NCBI GenBank assembly: GCA_046497565.1
Contig: JAWOFK010000073.1
Location: forward strand, 43,580 to 107,579
Length of the DNA: 64,000 nucleotides
From: RBG-13-51-36 sp046497565
GTDB taxonomy: Bacteria > Chloroflexota > Dehalococcoidia > GIF9 > AB-539-J10
Direction of reading: 5' to 3'
Shown here: positions 52,257 through 61,943 of the stretch, in pieces
Numbering within the stretch: the stretch's first letter is position 1
Layout: each line of letters begins with the position of its first letter
Program-made: the position numbers and the translations under genes
The notes under the pieces: generated by a model
What the model was told of the DNA's origin: nothing
The model's database searches: none
The model's input: the letters and a program-made list of their open reading frames with translations, nothing else

Positions 52257-53705
52257 ATGAGACCATTGGAAGCAGCTACTTTCCAACCCCACCTGAAAGT
52301 CATGAACCGCGAGCAGGCATGGGCAATCCACGCAGCCGCATTAGAGGTTCTGGAGAAGACCGGCTTCAAGATGGAGCATCCCGGTGCGCTGAGAATGCTC
52401 GTCGACGCGGGAGCCAGGGTTACCCGCGGTGACTGGCTCTATCTCCCTGCCGCGGCAGTCGAAAAAGCCATGAAATCAGCCCCCCGGCAATTCAACCTCT
52501 ACGACCAGAATGGCCATGAAGCGATGTGTCTTGCAGATGGCAATTCATTCTACGGCACCGGTTCCGACGCCACATTTACCGCGGACCTGGAGACCGGACA
52601 GCGCCGTCGGACGGTCCTGAAAGATGTCGCTAATTTCGCCCATCTGGTGGACGGGCTGGAGAACATGGCGTTTGCCATGTCTATGGCTAACCCGGAAGAC
52701 GTGCCGGTCCAAGAAATATACGTGCACGTTTTTGCCGAGATGGTCAAGAACACCAGTAAACCGATTGTATTCATTGCCGACAGCGGCAAAGACATTGCCA
52801 GGATACATGAGATTGCCTGCCAGGTAGCGTCGGGCGAAGAGAACCTCCAGCAGAAGCCGTTTCTACTCAACTACTCGGAGGCCATCAGCCCGTTGCGTTT
52901 CCCGCAAAACGTGATGGAGAAACTCATTTTCTGTGCCGAACACAGAATACCCATTTGCCTTCCTTCCGGTTCCAATGCCGGTGGCGGAGCGCCGGTTACA
53001 CTGGCCGGGGCCATGGCCATGGGCATTGCCGAAAACCTGGTCGGACTCACTGTGCACCAGTTAGCCAGCAAAGGCGCCCCATTCTTGTTTGGCCCCAACG
53101 TCAGTGTTCTCGATATGAAATCCACCGTTGTCTCATACGGCGGCCCCGAATGGAGTCTCACCCAGGCAGCACTCGCCGACATGCGTGATGAAATCTACGG
53201 CCTGCCCATATGGGCATTTGCCGGGGCCTCCGACGCCAAGGTTATGGACGCCCAGGCCGGAGCGGAGGCCATGTTTTCCATCATCACTGCCATGCTGTCC
53301 GGAGCCAACCTGATTCACGATGTGGGTTTCCTGGAATACGGGAATACTTCTTCGCTCGAGATGGTGACGATGGCCGACGAACTGGTGGCAATGAGCCGCT
53401 TCTTCGCCCGGGGGATTCCGGTCAACAAGGAAACACTGGCACTTGAAGCAATAGAACGGGTGGCGACCGGTGGCCCCGGTTCTATTTTCCTCATGGATGA
53501 CCATACCTTCGAGCATTTCATGGAGGCCCAGTTTCTGCCCAGGCTTCTGGACCGCTCGCGCTACGATTCATGGCAAGGGGCAGGGGCTACGGAACTCTAC
53601 CAGCGCTGCAACGCAGAGGCAAAGAGGATACTTCTGGAGCACCAGGTGGCAGCCAAGCCAGACAAAGTCCTCCAAAACATTGAGCGAATCCTTCGAGCGA
53701 AGTGA
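52257..53705 (+). CDS. MttB-family methyltransferase 1 (non-pyrrolysine)
   Basis: A 482-residue member of the trimethylamine methyltransferase family. It reads through without any in-frame TAG, so it lacks pyrrolysine and belongs with MtgB-like enzymes, some of which demethylate glycine betaine, proline betaine, carnitine or butyrobetaine. Segments include FYGTGSDATFTADLETG, the KPIVFIAD, and GGPGSIFLMDDHTFEHF. AAGGAG precedes the ATG. Its stop overlaps the next gene's GTG by four bases. Confidence 0.92.
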   Translation: MRPLEAATFQPHLKVMNREQAWAIHAAALEVLEKTGFKMEHPGALRMLVDAGARVTRGDWLYLPAAAVEKAMKSAPRQFNLYDQNGHEAMCLADGNSFYGTGSDATFTADLETGQRRRTVLKDVANFAHLVDGLENMAFAMSMANPEDVPVQEIYVHVFAEMVKNTSKPIVFIADSGKDIARIHEIACQVASGEENLQQKPFLLNYSEAISPLRFPQNVMEKLIFCAEHRIPICLPSGSNAGGGAPVTLAGAMAMGIAENLVGLTVHQLASKGAPFLFGPNVSVLDMKSTVVSYGGPEWSLTQAALADMRDEIYGLPIWAFAGASDAKVMDAQAGAEAMFSIITAMLSGANLIHDVGFLEYGNTSSLEMVTMADELVAMSRFFARGIPVNKETLALEAIERVATGGPGSIFLMDDHTFEHFMEAQFLPRLLDRSRYDSWQGAGATELYQRCNAEAKRILLEHQVAAKPDKVLQNIERILRAK

Positions 53706-55156
53706 CCGGGGTTTCGACTATGGGAGCAGATCCGACGCATTACAGACCACCGACACATGCGAACATAGAACAAATCGACCAGACCGGACGCCGGATACTG
53801 GAGCACATCGGCGTCAGGATCAATGACAGCGCCTTTTTGGACATATTCAGAAAAGCAGGAGCCCGGGTTGATTATGAAGAACAAAGGGTACGATTCGGCG
53901 AAGAGTGGCTTGACGAGGTCCTGGGTCGTGCTCCGTCCCGTGTCACCCTGTATTCCCGAGATGGCAAGAATGACCTGGATTTAGGAAAGGGCAGGGTTCA
54001 CTTCGCCAACGGGGGGCGGGTCTTCCGTATCCTCGATATGAGAACCGGCGGTTACCGCCTGACCATGCTCAGGGATGTGGCGAACACCGCTACCCTGGTG
54101 CAACACCTGGACTGTATTCGTTTCTACGTCATCGCCTGCCAGGTTCACGATTTGGCACCTCAAAACTACCACCTGAACGACTTCTATCATGCCTTCAACC
54201 ACACCACCAAGCACGTGATGGGAGGCTGCGACAACCTGGAAGGCGTCCGGCAAATGTGGCAACTGGCCAGCTTAATTGCCGGAGGAGAGGATAGACTCAG
54301 GGAGAAGCCCTTCGTTTCTGTAATTACCAACCCGATAAGCCCCCTCACTATTGAACTGAACACGTTGAACGTTCTCGAGTTTTGCACTACACATGGGATT
54401 CCGGTCACCTGCGCGCCGGCACCTATCGCCGGAGCCACCGCACCAGCCAGTTTAGCCGGTACGCTTGCCCAGATGCATGCCGAAGCGCTGGCCGGGGTGG
54501 CCATAACCCAGGTACTGAGTCCGGGAGCCAGAGTAATCTACAGTGCGGTGCCCATGACCATGGACTTGCGGAGAATGGAATTAGCCGTAGGCTCAGTAGA
54601 AATGGCAATGATGAATGCTGCCGCAGTCCAGCTGGCAAGACGCTACAACCTGCCTGTTTACGTCTCGGGGGGACTTACGGAGGCGAAGAGACCCGATATA
54701 CAGGCGGGTATTGAAAAAAGCATATCTAATTTGATGGTGGCTATGGCTGGCGCAGACTGCGTTCGCCTGGCAGCGGGAATACTGGACTCGGGAAACTCCA
54801 TTTCCTATGAACAGTATGTCATCGATAACGAAATCATCGCCATAATCCACAGGCTACTGGCAGGCATCAAGGTTACCGAAAAGACCCTGGGCTTCGATGT
54901 AATCGAGAAGGTCGGTCCCGGCGGGAACTACGTCATGGAGGACCATACTGTCGAGCATATGATGGACGAGTTCTTCTATCCCGAGCTGAGCGTGCGCTAT
55001 AACTTCGATGTGTGGGAAGAAAGGGGCCGCCCCGATATGTTGAGCCGTGCCACTGATGTGGTGCGGAGTATCCTGAGGGAGCACAGAGACGGTATTCTGG
55101 ACTCAGGCTTGATTGCTGAGATAGTGAAAACCTCTCCCGGCATACAGAGTTTCTGA
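53702..55156 (+). CDS. MttB-family methyltransferase 2 (non-pyrrolysine)
   Basis: A 484-residue second MttB-family protein, clearly related to its neighbour (same GVRINDSAFLDIFRKAGARV start pattern and VGPGGNYVMEDHTVEHMMDEF near the C-terminus) but diverged, suggesting a different quaternary-amine substrate or a hetero-complex. The GTG start overlaps the upstream TGA (GTGA); an ATG at 53720 is possible. No in-frame TAG. The DUF1638 gene begins two bases after the stop. Confidence 0.92.
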   Translation: MTGVSTMGADPTHYRPPTHANIEQIDQTGRRILEHIGVRINDSAFLDIFRKAGARVDYEEQRVRFGEEWLDEVLGRAPSRVTLYSRDGKNDLDLGKGRVHFANGGRVFRILDMRTGGYRLTMLRDVANTATLVQHLDCIRFYVIACQVHDLAPQNYHLNDFYHAFNHTTKHVMGGCDNLEGVRQMWQLASLIAGGEDRLREKPFVSVITNPISPLTIELNTLNVLEFCTTHGIPVTCAPAPIAGATAPASLAGTLAQMHAEALAGVAITQVLSPGARVIYSAVPMTMDLRRMELAVGSVEMAMMNAAAVQLARRYNLPVYVSGGLTEAKRPDIQAGIEKSISNLMVAMAGADCVRLAAGILDSGNSISYEQYVIDNEIIAIIHRLLAGIKVTEKTLGFDVIEKVGPGGNYVMEDHTVEHMMDEFFYPELSVRYNFDVWEERGRPDMLSRATDVVRSILREHRDGILDSGLIAEIVKTSPGIQSF

Positions 55157-55157
55157 G

Positions 55158-55754
55158 ATGACAACGTCCAATAGAACCGCAACAATCACACGTATCATCG
55201 CTTGTGACGTCTTCAAACCGGCCTTCGATGCTCTTGAACTGGAGGCCAGATATCCTGACCTGCGTTTTACATATTTGCCATCGCATCTCCACTTGAAACC
55301 GCAGGAGTTGAAAACCCGTCTCAAGAAAGCGATTACATCGGCAAAGAAAAACGACGAACGAATCATTTGTGTTTACGGAGAGTGCTTTCCTGAAATCGAG
55401 GATTTTTGCCAGCAAAACGCAGTGTTCAAGGTGCCGGGACATTACTGTTATGAGATGCTGCTCGGCAAGGAGCGATTCCAGCAGCTTATTAACGAGACGG
55501 CGGGAACCTATTTTGTTGAGAAGAATCTCCTGCTAAACTTCGAGGAATATTGCGTGAGACCCCTGGAACTCAGAGACGAGGAAATGAGGATGTCCTGCTT
55601 TGGGCAATATCAAAGACTGCTTTATATACGACAACCGGCAGACCCGGACCTTATGCCGCAGGCTGACGAAGTGGCTGAATTCCTGGGGATATCTCTGCGT
55701 GTTGGAGACGCAGATTATTCGTACCTGGAAAAGATACTGGCCGCTCTACTCTAG
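55158..55754 (+). CDS. DUF1638 protein
   Basis: A 198-residue protein with ACDVFKPAFDALELEA, the ICVYGECFPEIEDFC segment with a conserved Cys, and GHYCYEMLLGKERFQQL, matching DUF1638. The family is repeatedly found with MttB-type methyltransferases and may help handle the substrate or corrinoid, but no activity is established. The two-base spacing to the preceding stop implies coupling. Confidence 0.85.
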   Translation: MTTSNRTATITRIIACDVFKPAFDALELEARYPDLRFTYLPSHLHLKPQELKTRLKKAITSAKKNDERIICVYGECFPEIEDFCQQNAVFKVPGHYCYEMLLGKERFQQLINETAGTYFVEKNLLLNFEEYCVRPLELRDEEMRMSCFGQYQRLLYIRQPADPDLMPQADEVAEFLGISLRVGDADYSYLEKILAALL

Positions 55755-55875
55755 TGCAGAACATGTGCAGTTCAGAGCTGAAGCCAGTAGAGATTTCACA
55801 GATTTGCAGTTTAGTGTATATTGAATTATGTTGCGTACCGCCAAGCCGGACAATGGCCCGAGCTCTGGAGTGAAC

Positions 55876-57792
55876 ATGAATTCTCCGGTGAAGGAAAGAT
55901 TGAACAAGAGAAAACGCAGGATAAGATATGTCTGGCTGCACGTCTTACCAGATGATAAATGGTTTCGTATTCCCCGCGGACAGACTATCTGGGAGGCCTT
56001 GCAGTCGACGGAGGTGGAGTTGGCAGGGGAGTGTGGTGGCCTGGGAAAGTGTGCCAAATGCCGGGTAAAAATCCTCTCCGAAATAGAAGAGCCGTCGGTT
56101 GAAGAAAGGGCGTTACTTGATGAAGAGGAACTAGAAGAAGGAATGCGCCTTGCCTGCCGCACAAGGGTAAATCGAGACCTGGCAATCTCTACCGGGGAAG
56201 CGGAGGACACCACAGAGTATTTCAACATCCTTACCACCAGCCATATCCCCGCTGACAGATATATACCGCCAGCGCAGCTTGAACCCCTGATAGACAAGCG
56301 CCTCGTTACCGTGCCCTTCAGCATTCAGAATGAAGGACTATCGGACCTGGACTTGATCAAATTAGGTCTGGGTCCCGAGTACCAGGATCTGAGAGCATCG
56401 CTCCATTGCCTGCGCATGCTGCGCCAGAGCCTGGATGAAAGCCAGTTTCACGGCGTGGCGGTCCTCCATGAACACTGTCTACTGGACTGGCAGGAAGATG
56501 AGCGTATAGACAGCAAGTATGGGCTGGTTTTCGACCTCGGTACCAGCACACTGGTAGGCAAGCTCCTCAGTCTGGTAGACGGAAGCGAGGTCGCTGTCGG
56601 TTCCTGCCTCAACAGTCAGAAGCGATATGGGCCCGACTTGATCAGCCGTCTGCGGTATTGCCAAGAACACCCGAGGGGGGTGAAAACCCTGCAATCTCTC
56701 ATTCTCAAGGACTTGAATCAGATTACGGCAAACATGCTAACCACAGCTGGCATCCAGCCAGAGGATATCTTCGTTGCCGTTGCCGCCGGTAACACAACCA
56801 TGCAGCATCTTCTTCTCGGATTATCGCCCGCTGGCATCGCGCAAGCGCCCTTCTCTCCCGTTTTGACCGACGGCCTGATTGTTCATGCCGCAGACGTCGG
56901 CCTCCAGTTACATCCGGCGGCTCTACTCTACACCCTGCCCATGCAATCCGGCTACATCGGCGGGGACCTGCTCAGTTTCATCATCGCTTCCGGGGTTGCC
57001 GAACAGCAGGACGAAGTCATACTGGGGGTGGACCTCGGCACCAACGGAGAAGTTTTCCTCGGCAATGGCGAGAGACTGCTGACGTGCTCAGCAGCGGCTG
57101 GTCCTGCTCTGGAGGGAGCGAAAATTACACATGGCATGATAGCCAGGGCAGGAGCTATTGAGGGTGTCAGCCTCGAAGATGGGCACCTGTCTTATCGGGT
57201 TGTCGGCAATATCAAGCCGGAAGGAATGTGCGGCAGCGGGCTGGTCGACCTGGTCGCTGTACTCTTGCACTGCGGCATAATCGATAAGAATGGACTCATT
57301 CGTCCTTCCCGGCGCAAGACAGCCCGTGACCTGAATGCACGGATAGTTACCCGTTCGGGGGTTAATAGCTTTCTCGTCGCTTCTGCTGAGGAAAGCAATC
57401 ACCAGAGGCCAATCTATCTCACCCAGAAAGATGTTCGCGAATTCCAGCTTGCCAAGGGAGCCATTGCCGCTGGCATTAAGACCCTGATGGATGAGCTTGG
57501 CCTCGGGGTATCGGATATTCACCATGTATATCTCGCTGGGGCGCTGGGGAACTATGTTAACCACTACAGTGCCCTGCGCACGGGGCTCATCCCCGAAGTT
57601 GACCCCGAAATCGTCAGGTCATTGGGTAACGCCGCCAGCACGGGGGCCTCCATGGTCCTTCTGGTCAAACGTTACTGGCAGAAGGCTGCCGAGCTTCCCC
57701 AATTCATTGAACACATCGAGCTTTCGTGGCGTTCCGACTTCAATCAGTATTTCATCGAGCATATGGATTTCTCTGAGAGGAATCTCTGGTAA
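55876..57792 (+). CDS. ASKHA/2Fe-2S corrinoid activation protein (RACo/RamA-like)
   Basis: A 638-residue reductive activator of corrinoid proteins, restoring Co(I) with ATP hydrolysis. The N-terminal [2Fe-2S] domain has GECGGLGKCAKCRVKI and a later LACRTRV Cys. The central DUF4445/ASKHA part has LVFDLGTSTLVGKLL, AVAAGNTTMQHLL, GVDLGTNGEVFLGN, and AGALGNYVN. The ATG at 55876 with TGGAGTGAAC upstream is preferred over 55828. This completes the methyl-transfer operon and is the gene most diagnostic of an active cobalamin cycle. Confidence 0.92.
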   Translation: MNSPVKERLNKRKRRIRYVWLHVLPDDKWFRIPRGQTIWEALQSTEVELAGECGGLGKCAKCRVKILSEIEEPSVEERALLDEEELEEGMRLACRTRVNRDLAISTGEAEDTTEYFNILTTSHIPADRYIPPAQLEPLIDKRLVTVPFSIQNEGLSDLDLIKLGLGPEYQDLRASLHCLRMLRQSLDESQFHGVAVLHEHCLLDWQEDERIDSKYGLVFDLGTSTLVGKLLSLVDGSEVAVGSCLNSQKRYGPDLISRLRYCQEHPRGVKTLQSLILKDLNQITANMLTTAGIQPEDIFVAVAAGNTTMQHLLLGLSPAGIAQAPFSPVLTDGLIVHAADVGLQLHPAALLYTLPMQSGYIGGDLLSFIIASGVAEQQDEVILGVDLGTNGEVFLGNGERLLTCSAAAGPALEGAKITHGMIARAGAIEGVSLEDGHLSYRVVGNIKPEGMCGSGLVDLVAVLLHCGIIDKNGLIRPSRRKTARDLNARIVTRSGVNSFLVASAEESNHQRPIYLTQKDVREFQLAKGAIAAGIKTLMDELGLGVSDIHHVYLAGALGNYVNHYSALRTGLIPEVDPEIVRSLGNAASTGASMVLLVKRYWQKAAELPQFIEHIELSWRSDFNQYFIEHMDFSERNLW

Positions 57793-57800
57793 AGGTACCA

Positions 57801-59291
57801 ATGAAATTCGACAACTATCAAACCGAGTCACACTACGATGAATATTTCGAGGCTGATGGCGTTCCCCGTCCTTCGATACTGCCATTTATCCGCAGAATAA
57901 ACCGGTTATCGAACAAGAAAATGCTGCGCTGGAAAAGAGCCGCAGAATCTGCTCTGCTCCATGCCGGGATAACGTTTGCTTTGTATGGAGAACAGCAGGA
58001 GCAGATTGACCGTATCTTCCCATTTGATATCATCCCGCGGATTATTGACCCGCAAGATTGGGATATCATCGAACGTGGTTTAAAACAGAGAATCTATGTC
58101 CTCAACCAGTTCATCGACGACGTCTACAACGACCAGAAAATAGTCAAGGACAAGGTTGTCCCGGAAGAAATCATTATGTCTGCAAAATCTTACCGCCCGC
58201 AATGTGCCGGGTTTCACCCACCGAAAAGCATCTGGTGCCATGTCACCGGTACAGATATCGTCCGCAGTTCTGACGGTCGGCTCTATGTCCTTGAAGACAA
58301 CCTCCGATGCCCTTCAGGAGTGTCCTACGCGCTGGAAAACCGCGAGGTGCTTAAGCGTACCTTTCCCGGAATATTCGAGACGATGAGAGTCCACCCAATC
58401 GACGATTATCCCAACAAGCTATACGAAATGCTGAGCTACCTGGCACCGACAAATTTAGATTCGCCAACCATTGCTGTACTGACTCCGGGCATCTTTAACT
58501 CAGCCTATTTCGAGCACTCTTTTCTGGCGCGTCAGATGGGAGTAGAACTCGTCGAGGGACGAGACCTTATCGTGGTCGAAGGATTTGTCTGTATGAAGAC
58601 GATATATGGCTTCAAGCAGGTGGATATCATCTACCGTCGCATTGATGACGATTTTATCGACCCGCTTAGTTTCCAGGAGGATTCAGTCCTCGGTATTCCC
58701 GGAATCCTCGATGTGTATCGCAACGGCCACGTTGCGATTGCCAATAGTCTCGGTACCGGGGTCGCCGATGACAAGGCAATCTATGCCTATGTGCCGGAGA
58801 TGATAAAATACTATCTCGGTGAAGATATGATATTACCCAATGTGCCCACCTACCTATGCTGGGATGACAAGGAGCGAAAACATGTTACCCGTAACATCAA
58901 AGAGCTGGTTATCAAAGCCGTCAACGAGTCTGGCGGCTACGGCATGCTCATTGGTCCGCATTCCACCAAGGAACAGCAGGCCGAGTTCGTCGATAAGATA
59001 AACGCTAATCCGCGGAATTATATCGCCCAGCCGACATTGGACCTGTCCTGTGTCCCGACGATAATCGATAATCACTATGAACCTCGACACGTAGATTTTC
59101 GCCCTTACATTCTCTACGGTGACGACATCTGGGTGATGCCCGGCGGATTGACGCGGGTAGCCCTTCCCAGGGAATCGCTCGTCGTGAACTCTTCACAGGG
59201 GGGTGGCAGTAAAGATACCTGGGTACTCCAGGCCGGTGACGGTAAACCCGCGGCGCCATCAAACCCGTCCAACCAAATGGATAGGCGGTGA
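57801..59291 (+). CDS. Circularly permuted ATP-grasp protein (DUF404/DUF407 type)
   Basis: A 496-residue enzyme with the permuted ATP-grasp layout: ATP contact motifs LYVLEDNLRCPSGVSYALENR, GRDLIVVEG, and VKAVNESGGYGMLIG. It is expected to ligate an amine to a carboxylate, possibly a short peptide. It starts nine bases after the RACo-like stop and is followed directly by alpha-E, Anbu and transglutaminase genes, the standard Anbu-linked set. Confidence 0.93.
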   Translation: MKFDNYQTESHYDEYFEADGVPRPSILPFIRRINRLSNKKMLRWKRAAESALLHAGITFALYGEQQEQIDRIFPFDIIPRIIDPQDWDIIERGLKQRIYVLNQFIDDVYNDQKIVKDKVVPEEIIMSAKSYRPQCAGFHPPKSIWCHVTGTDIVRSSDGRLYVLEDNLRCPSGVSYALENREVLKRTFPGIFETMRVHPIDDYPNKLYEMLSYLAPTNLDSPTIAVLTPGIFNSAYFEHSFLARQMGVELVEGRDLIVVEGFVCMKTIYGFKQVDIIYRRIDDDFIDPLSFQEDSVLGIPGILDVYRNGHVAIANSLGTGVADDKAIYAYVPEMIKYYLGEDMILPNVPTYLCWDDKERKHVTRNIKELVIKAVNESGGYGMLIGPHSTKEQQAEFVDKINANPRNYIAQPTLDLSCVPTIIDNHYEPRHVDFRPYILYGDDIWVMPGGLTRVALPRESLVVNSSQGGGSKDTWVLQAGDGKPAAPSNPSNQMDRR

Positions 59292-59296
59292 CATAA

Positions 59297-60277
59297 ATGC
59301 TGAGTAGAGTCGCTGAATCTATTTTCTGGATGTCACGTTATATCGAGAGAGCAGAAAACTCCGCTCGGTTTATCGATGTCAATCTCAGGTTGATTCTTGA
59401 TATCCCGATGGATATTAGTCTCCAGTGGGAGCCGCTTATCCGCATCACTGCGGATGATGAACTGTTTACCACACAGTACAGCAGCGCAAACCAGAAAAAC
59501 GTGGTCAACTTCCTTGTCTTCAACCTGAACAACCCGAACTCAATTATCTCCTGCGTTAGCAAGGCACGGGAGAACGCCCGTACGATACGTGAAACAATTA
59601 CCATGGAAATGTGGCTATGTATTAACGAATTCTACCTGTTCCTGCTGAAGCCCGGATCCCGCACCGAAGCGTTTTCCAGCCCGACCAGCTTCTTCACGAA
59701 GGTCAAAAATTACAGTCAACTGCTGGTCGGACTGGCGGAGAGCACTATGGCCCATAACGAAGCCTGGCATTTCATCCGAATGGGCCATCTTCTGGAAAGA
59801 GCGGACAAGACTTCCAGGCTTCTGGATGTAAAATACTTTATGCTCCTGCCTGAAATTGGGTACGTGGGGACAGCCTACGATACGTTGCAGTGGGCTGCTC
59901 TCTTGAAATCCGCCAGCGCTCTTGACATGTACCGTAAACAATATCACCAGATAACCCCGTCAAGCATCGTCCAGTTCCTCTTTTTTCAACCTGATTTTCC
60001 ACGGTCGATTAAATATTGTCTCAGAGAATGTGACGCGTCTTTGCACATAGTTACCATGACTCCACTGGGAGGTTATTCGACCCTGGCAGAACGGCAGTTG
60101 GGTATGCTGAGGGCGGAGATTGAATACGCAGATGTGAACGAGATTGTTCAGGCCGGCCTCCACGAATACATAGATGCACTCCAGCTGAAACTCAATAAGG
60201 TAGGTGATGCCATTACCATCTCGTTTTTCATGGCCCAGGCACCTGAAACCATGACCACCGGAAGGAGAACAAGATGA
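59297..60277 (+). CDS. Alpha-E domain protein (DUF403)
   Basis: A 326-residue helical protein. The opening MLSRVAESIFWMSRYIERAENSAR is the hallmark of the alpha-E family, and the rest is all-helical (LLVGLAESTMAHNEAWHF, HLLERADKTSRLLD). It is thought to assist the peptide-forming ATP-grasp partner. It begins five bases after the ATP-grasp stop and its stop overlaps the Anbu start (four bases, ATGA). Confidence 0.93.
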   Translation: MLSRVAESIFWMSRYIERAENSARFIDVNLRLILDIPMDISLQWEPLIRITADDELFTTQYSSANQKNVVNFLVFNLNNPNSIISCVSKARENARTIRETITMEMWLCINEFYLFLLKPGSRTEAFSSPTSFFTKVKNYSQLLVGLAESTMAHNEAWHFIRMGHLLERADKTSRLLDVKYFMLLPEIGYVGTAYDTLQWAALLKSASALDMYRKQYHQITPSSIVQFLFFQPDFPRSIKYCLRECDASLHIVTMTPLGGYSTLAERQLGMLRAEIEYADVNEIVQAGLHEYIDALQLKLNKVGDAITISFFMAQAPETMTTGRRTR

Positions 60278-60990
60278 CATTTTGCATTGGCGTAAAGGTG
60301 GAAAAGGGATTGGTTGGCCTTTCCGACACTCGCGTGACCAGCGGCACACAATATTCAAGCGCGCCCAAGACCACAATCATACAGAGAGAAAATCACTCTA
60401 TGTTCATCATGACCAGCGGTCTCCGCTCTGCCAGGGATAAAGCCTTGACCTATTTCAATGAGTTGCTGGAGGAACAAGACGAGTCTTTCAGCCGATTGTA
60501 TATCGCCGTCAACAAGTTCGCCGAGCAGGTACGCCGTGTCAAGGGAGAAGACCAGGAGGCGCTGAGAGATGGCGGTTACAGTTTTAACCTGACATGCATC
60601 ATCGGCGGGCAGCTGGAAGAGGACAAAGAGCACAAGCTGTACATGCTGTATCCGGAAGGGAATTGGGTTGAGGCCGCCGAGGATAGTCCCTACTATGTTA
60701 TCGGGGAATCTGCCTTCGGTAGGCCCATACTCCGGCGAGTTCTCACATACCAGTCGAGTCTGGGAAACGCGTTGAAACTGGTGTTTCTGGCCTTCGACTC
60801 GACCCGCATTGCGGCGAGCGATGTCGATTACCCGATCGATGTCGTTTACTACCAGAAAGACTCTTACTCACTTATTGCGAGACGCTTCGAAGCCGAGGAA
60901 CTTTACCCCATCAGCAACTGGTGGCAGAACGTGCTTAAGCGTGGCATTTCCCGGATGCCCTCCAGCTGGATTCGCTCTATTACGGACTGA
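60274..60990 (+). CDS. Anbu (ancestral beta-subunit) proteasome-like peptidase
   Basis: A 238-residue peptidase of the Ntn-hydrolase proteasome fold. It opens MTFCIGVKVEKGLVGLSDTRVTSG; the Thr at position 2 is the expected nucleophile after removal of Met, with GVKVEKGLVGLSDTR and MFIMTSGLRSAR as further active-site strands, and a Lys near the start. Anbu forms open ring-like or helical assemblies. Substrate is unknown. It lies in the full four-gene cassette. Confidence 0.93.
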   Translation: MTFCIGVKVEKGLVGLSDTRVTSGTQYSSAPKTTIIQRENHSMFIMTSGLRSARDKALTYFNELLEEQDESFSRLYIAVNKFAEQVRRVKGEDQEALRDGGYSFNLTCIIGGQLEEDKEHKLYMLYPEGNWVEAAEDSPYYVIGESAFGRPILRRVLTYQSSLGNALKLVFLAFDSTRIAASDVDYPIDVVYYQKDSYSLIARRFEAEELYPISNWWQNVLKRGISRMPSSWIRSITD

Positions 60991-60994
60991 AGCT

Positions 60995-61846
60995 ATGCGC
61001 TGGAAGATAGACCATTCTCTTTCTTACTACTACTCGCAACCGATAGTGCTGGGGACACAAAATATTCGCTTGAGAGCGCGCGCTGATACCAGACAGCAGG
61101 TCCTGCGGTTTGAACTGAACATCAAGCCGTCTCCATCTCTCTTAACGAACCATACCGACAGCGAAAACAATGCAATGACTACCGCGTGGTTCCAGGGAGA
61201 ACACCAAAGCCTGGAGATTGCATCACATCTCAGAGTGGAGACCTCCGACAGCAACCCCTTTGATTTCATTCTCACAGAACCAGCAATGACCCACTTGCCT
61301 CTTACTTACCAGGAACCGGACAGGTCATTGCTCGGCATGTACCACGTCCTTCACCAAGAGGGCTCACCAGAACTCGATGACTTCCTGAAACCAGTTCTCA
61401 TTCAGGCTGAATACGAAACGGTTCCGTTTCTGAGTCGTCTATCGACTCACATATGTAATAGCTTGAGGCGGGAAAACAGAAAACGTGGAGATCCCTGGGC
61501 ACCTGAAAAAACGCTTCAGAAAGGAAAGGGGACCTGTCGCGACTATGCCTGGCTCTATATCGTGGCCTGTCGCTCTCTCGGTTTAGCCGCACGCTTTGTC
61601 AGCGGATACCACGTTCCGTTAAGCTCGCGGGAAAGACCGGAGTTGCATTCCTGGGCCGAGGTGTTTATGCCGGGCGCTGGCTGGATCGGGTTTGACCCCA
61701 GCCTGGGACTCGTTGTTTCCAATCGCCATATCGCCTTAGCTGCCTCCTACGATCCTGCTCGCACAGCTCCATCCCACGGTATGTTCTGGGGAAAGGACAT
61801 TAAATCCCGACTGGAAACCGCCATCACCATCAACTCGCTGGAATAA
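60995..61846 (+). CDS. Transglutaminase-like cysteine protease of the Anbu cassette
   Basis: A 283-residue papain-like transglutaminase fold protein. The catalytic Cys is in KGTCRDYAWL, His in LHSWAEVFMPG, and Asp in IGFDPSLG. An N-terminal beta domain (residues 1-120; SYYYSQPIVLGTQNIRLR) is typical of this family. ATG at 60995 follows the Anbu stop by four bases. It is expected to cut or cross-link the peptide product made by the ATP-grasp enzyme; this is inferred from clustering. Confidence 0.92.
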   Translation: MRWKIDHSLSYYYSQPIVLGTQNIRLRARADTRQQVLRFELNIKPSPSLLTNHTDSENNAMTTAWFQGEHQSLEIASHLRVETSDSNPFDFILTEPAMTHLPLTYQEPDRSLLGMYHVLHQEGSPELDDFLKPVLIQAEYETVPFLSRLSTHICNSLRRENRKRGDPWAPEKTLQKGKGTCRDYAWLYIVACRSLGLAARFVSGYHVPLSSRERPELHSWAEVFMPGAGWIGFDPSLGLVVSNRHIALAASYDPARTAPSHGMFWGKDIKSRLETAITINSLE

Positions 61847-61943
61847 TCTAAGAAAGCAGTGATACAATACCACGTCAAGGCTGCACCAGCCAGTGTACTC
61901 AACTCATCTGGATACCGATGTGTGCTTTTTAAGGGAGGGCGAT

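Noticed and set aside
52257..55156. Possible pyrrolysine (in-frame TAG) in the two MttB-like genes
   Set aside because: Both frames run the full family length without an amber codon, so standard decoding is enough.
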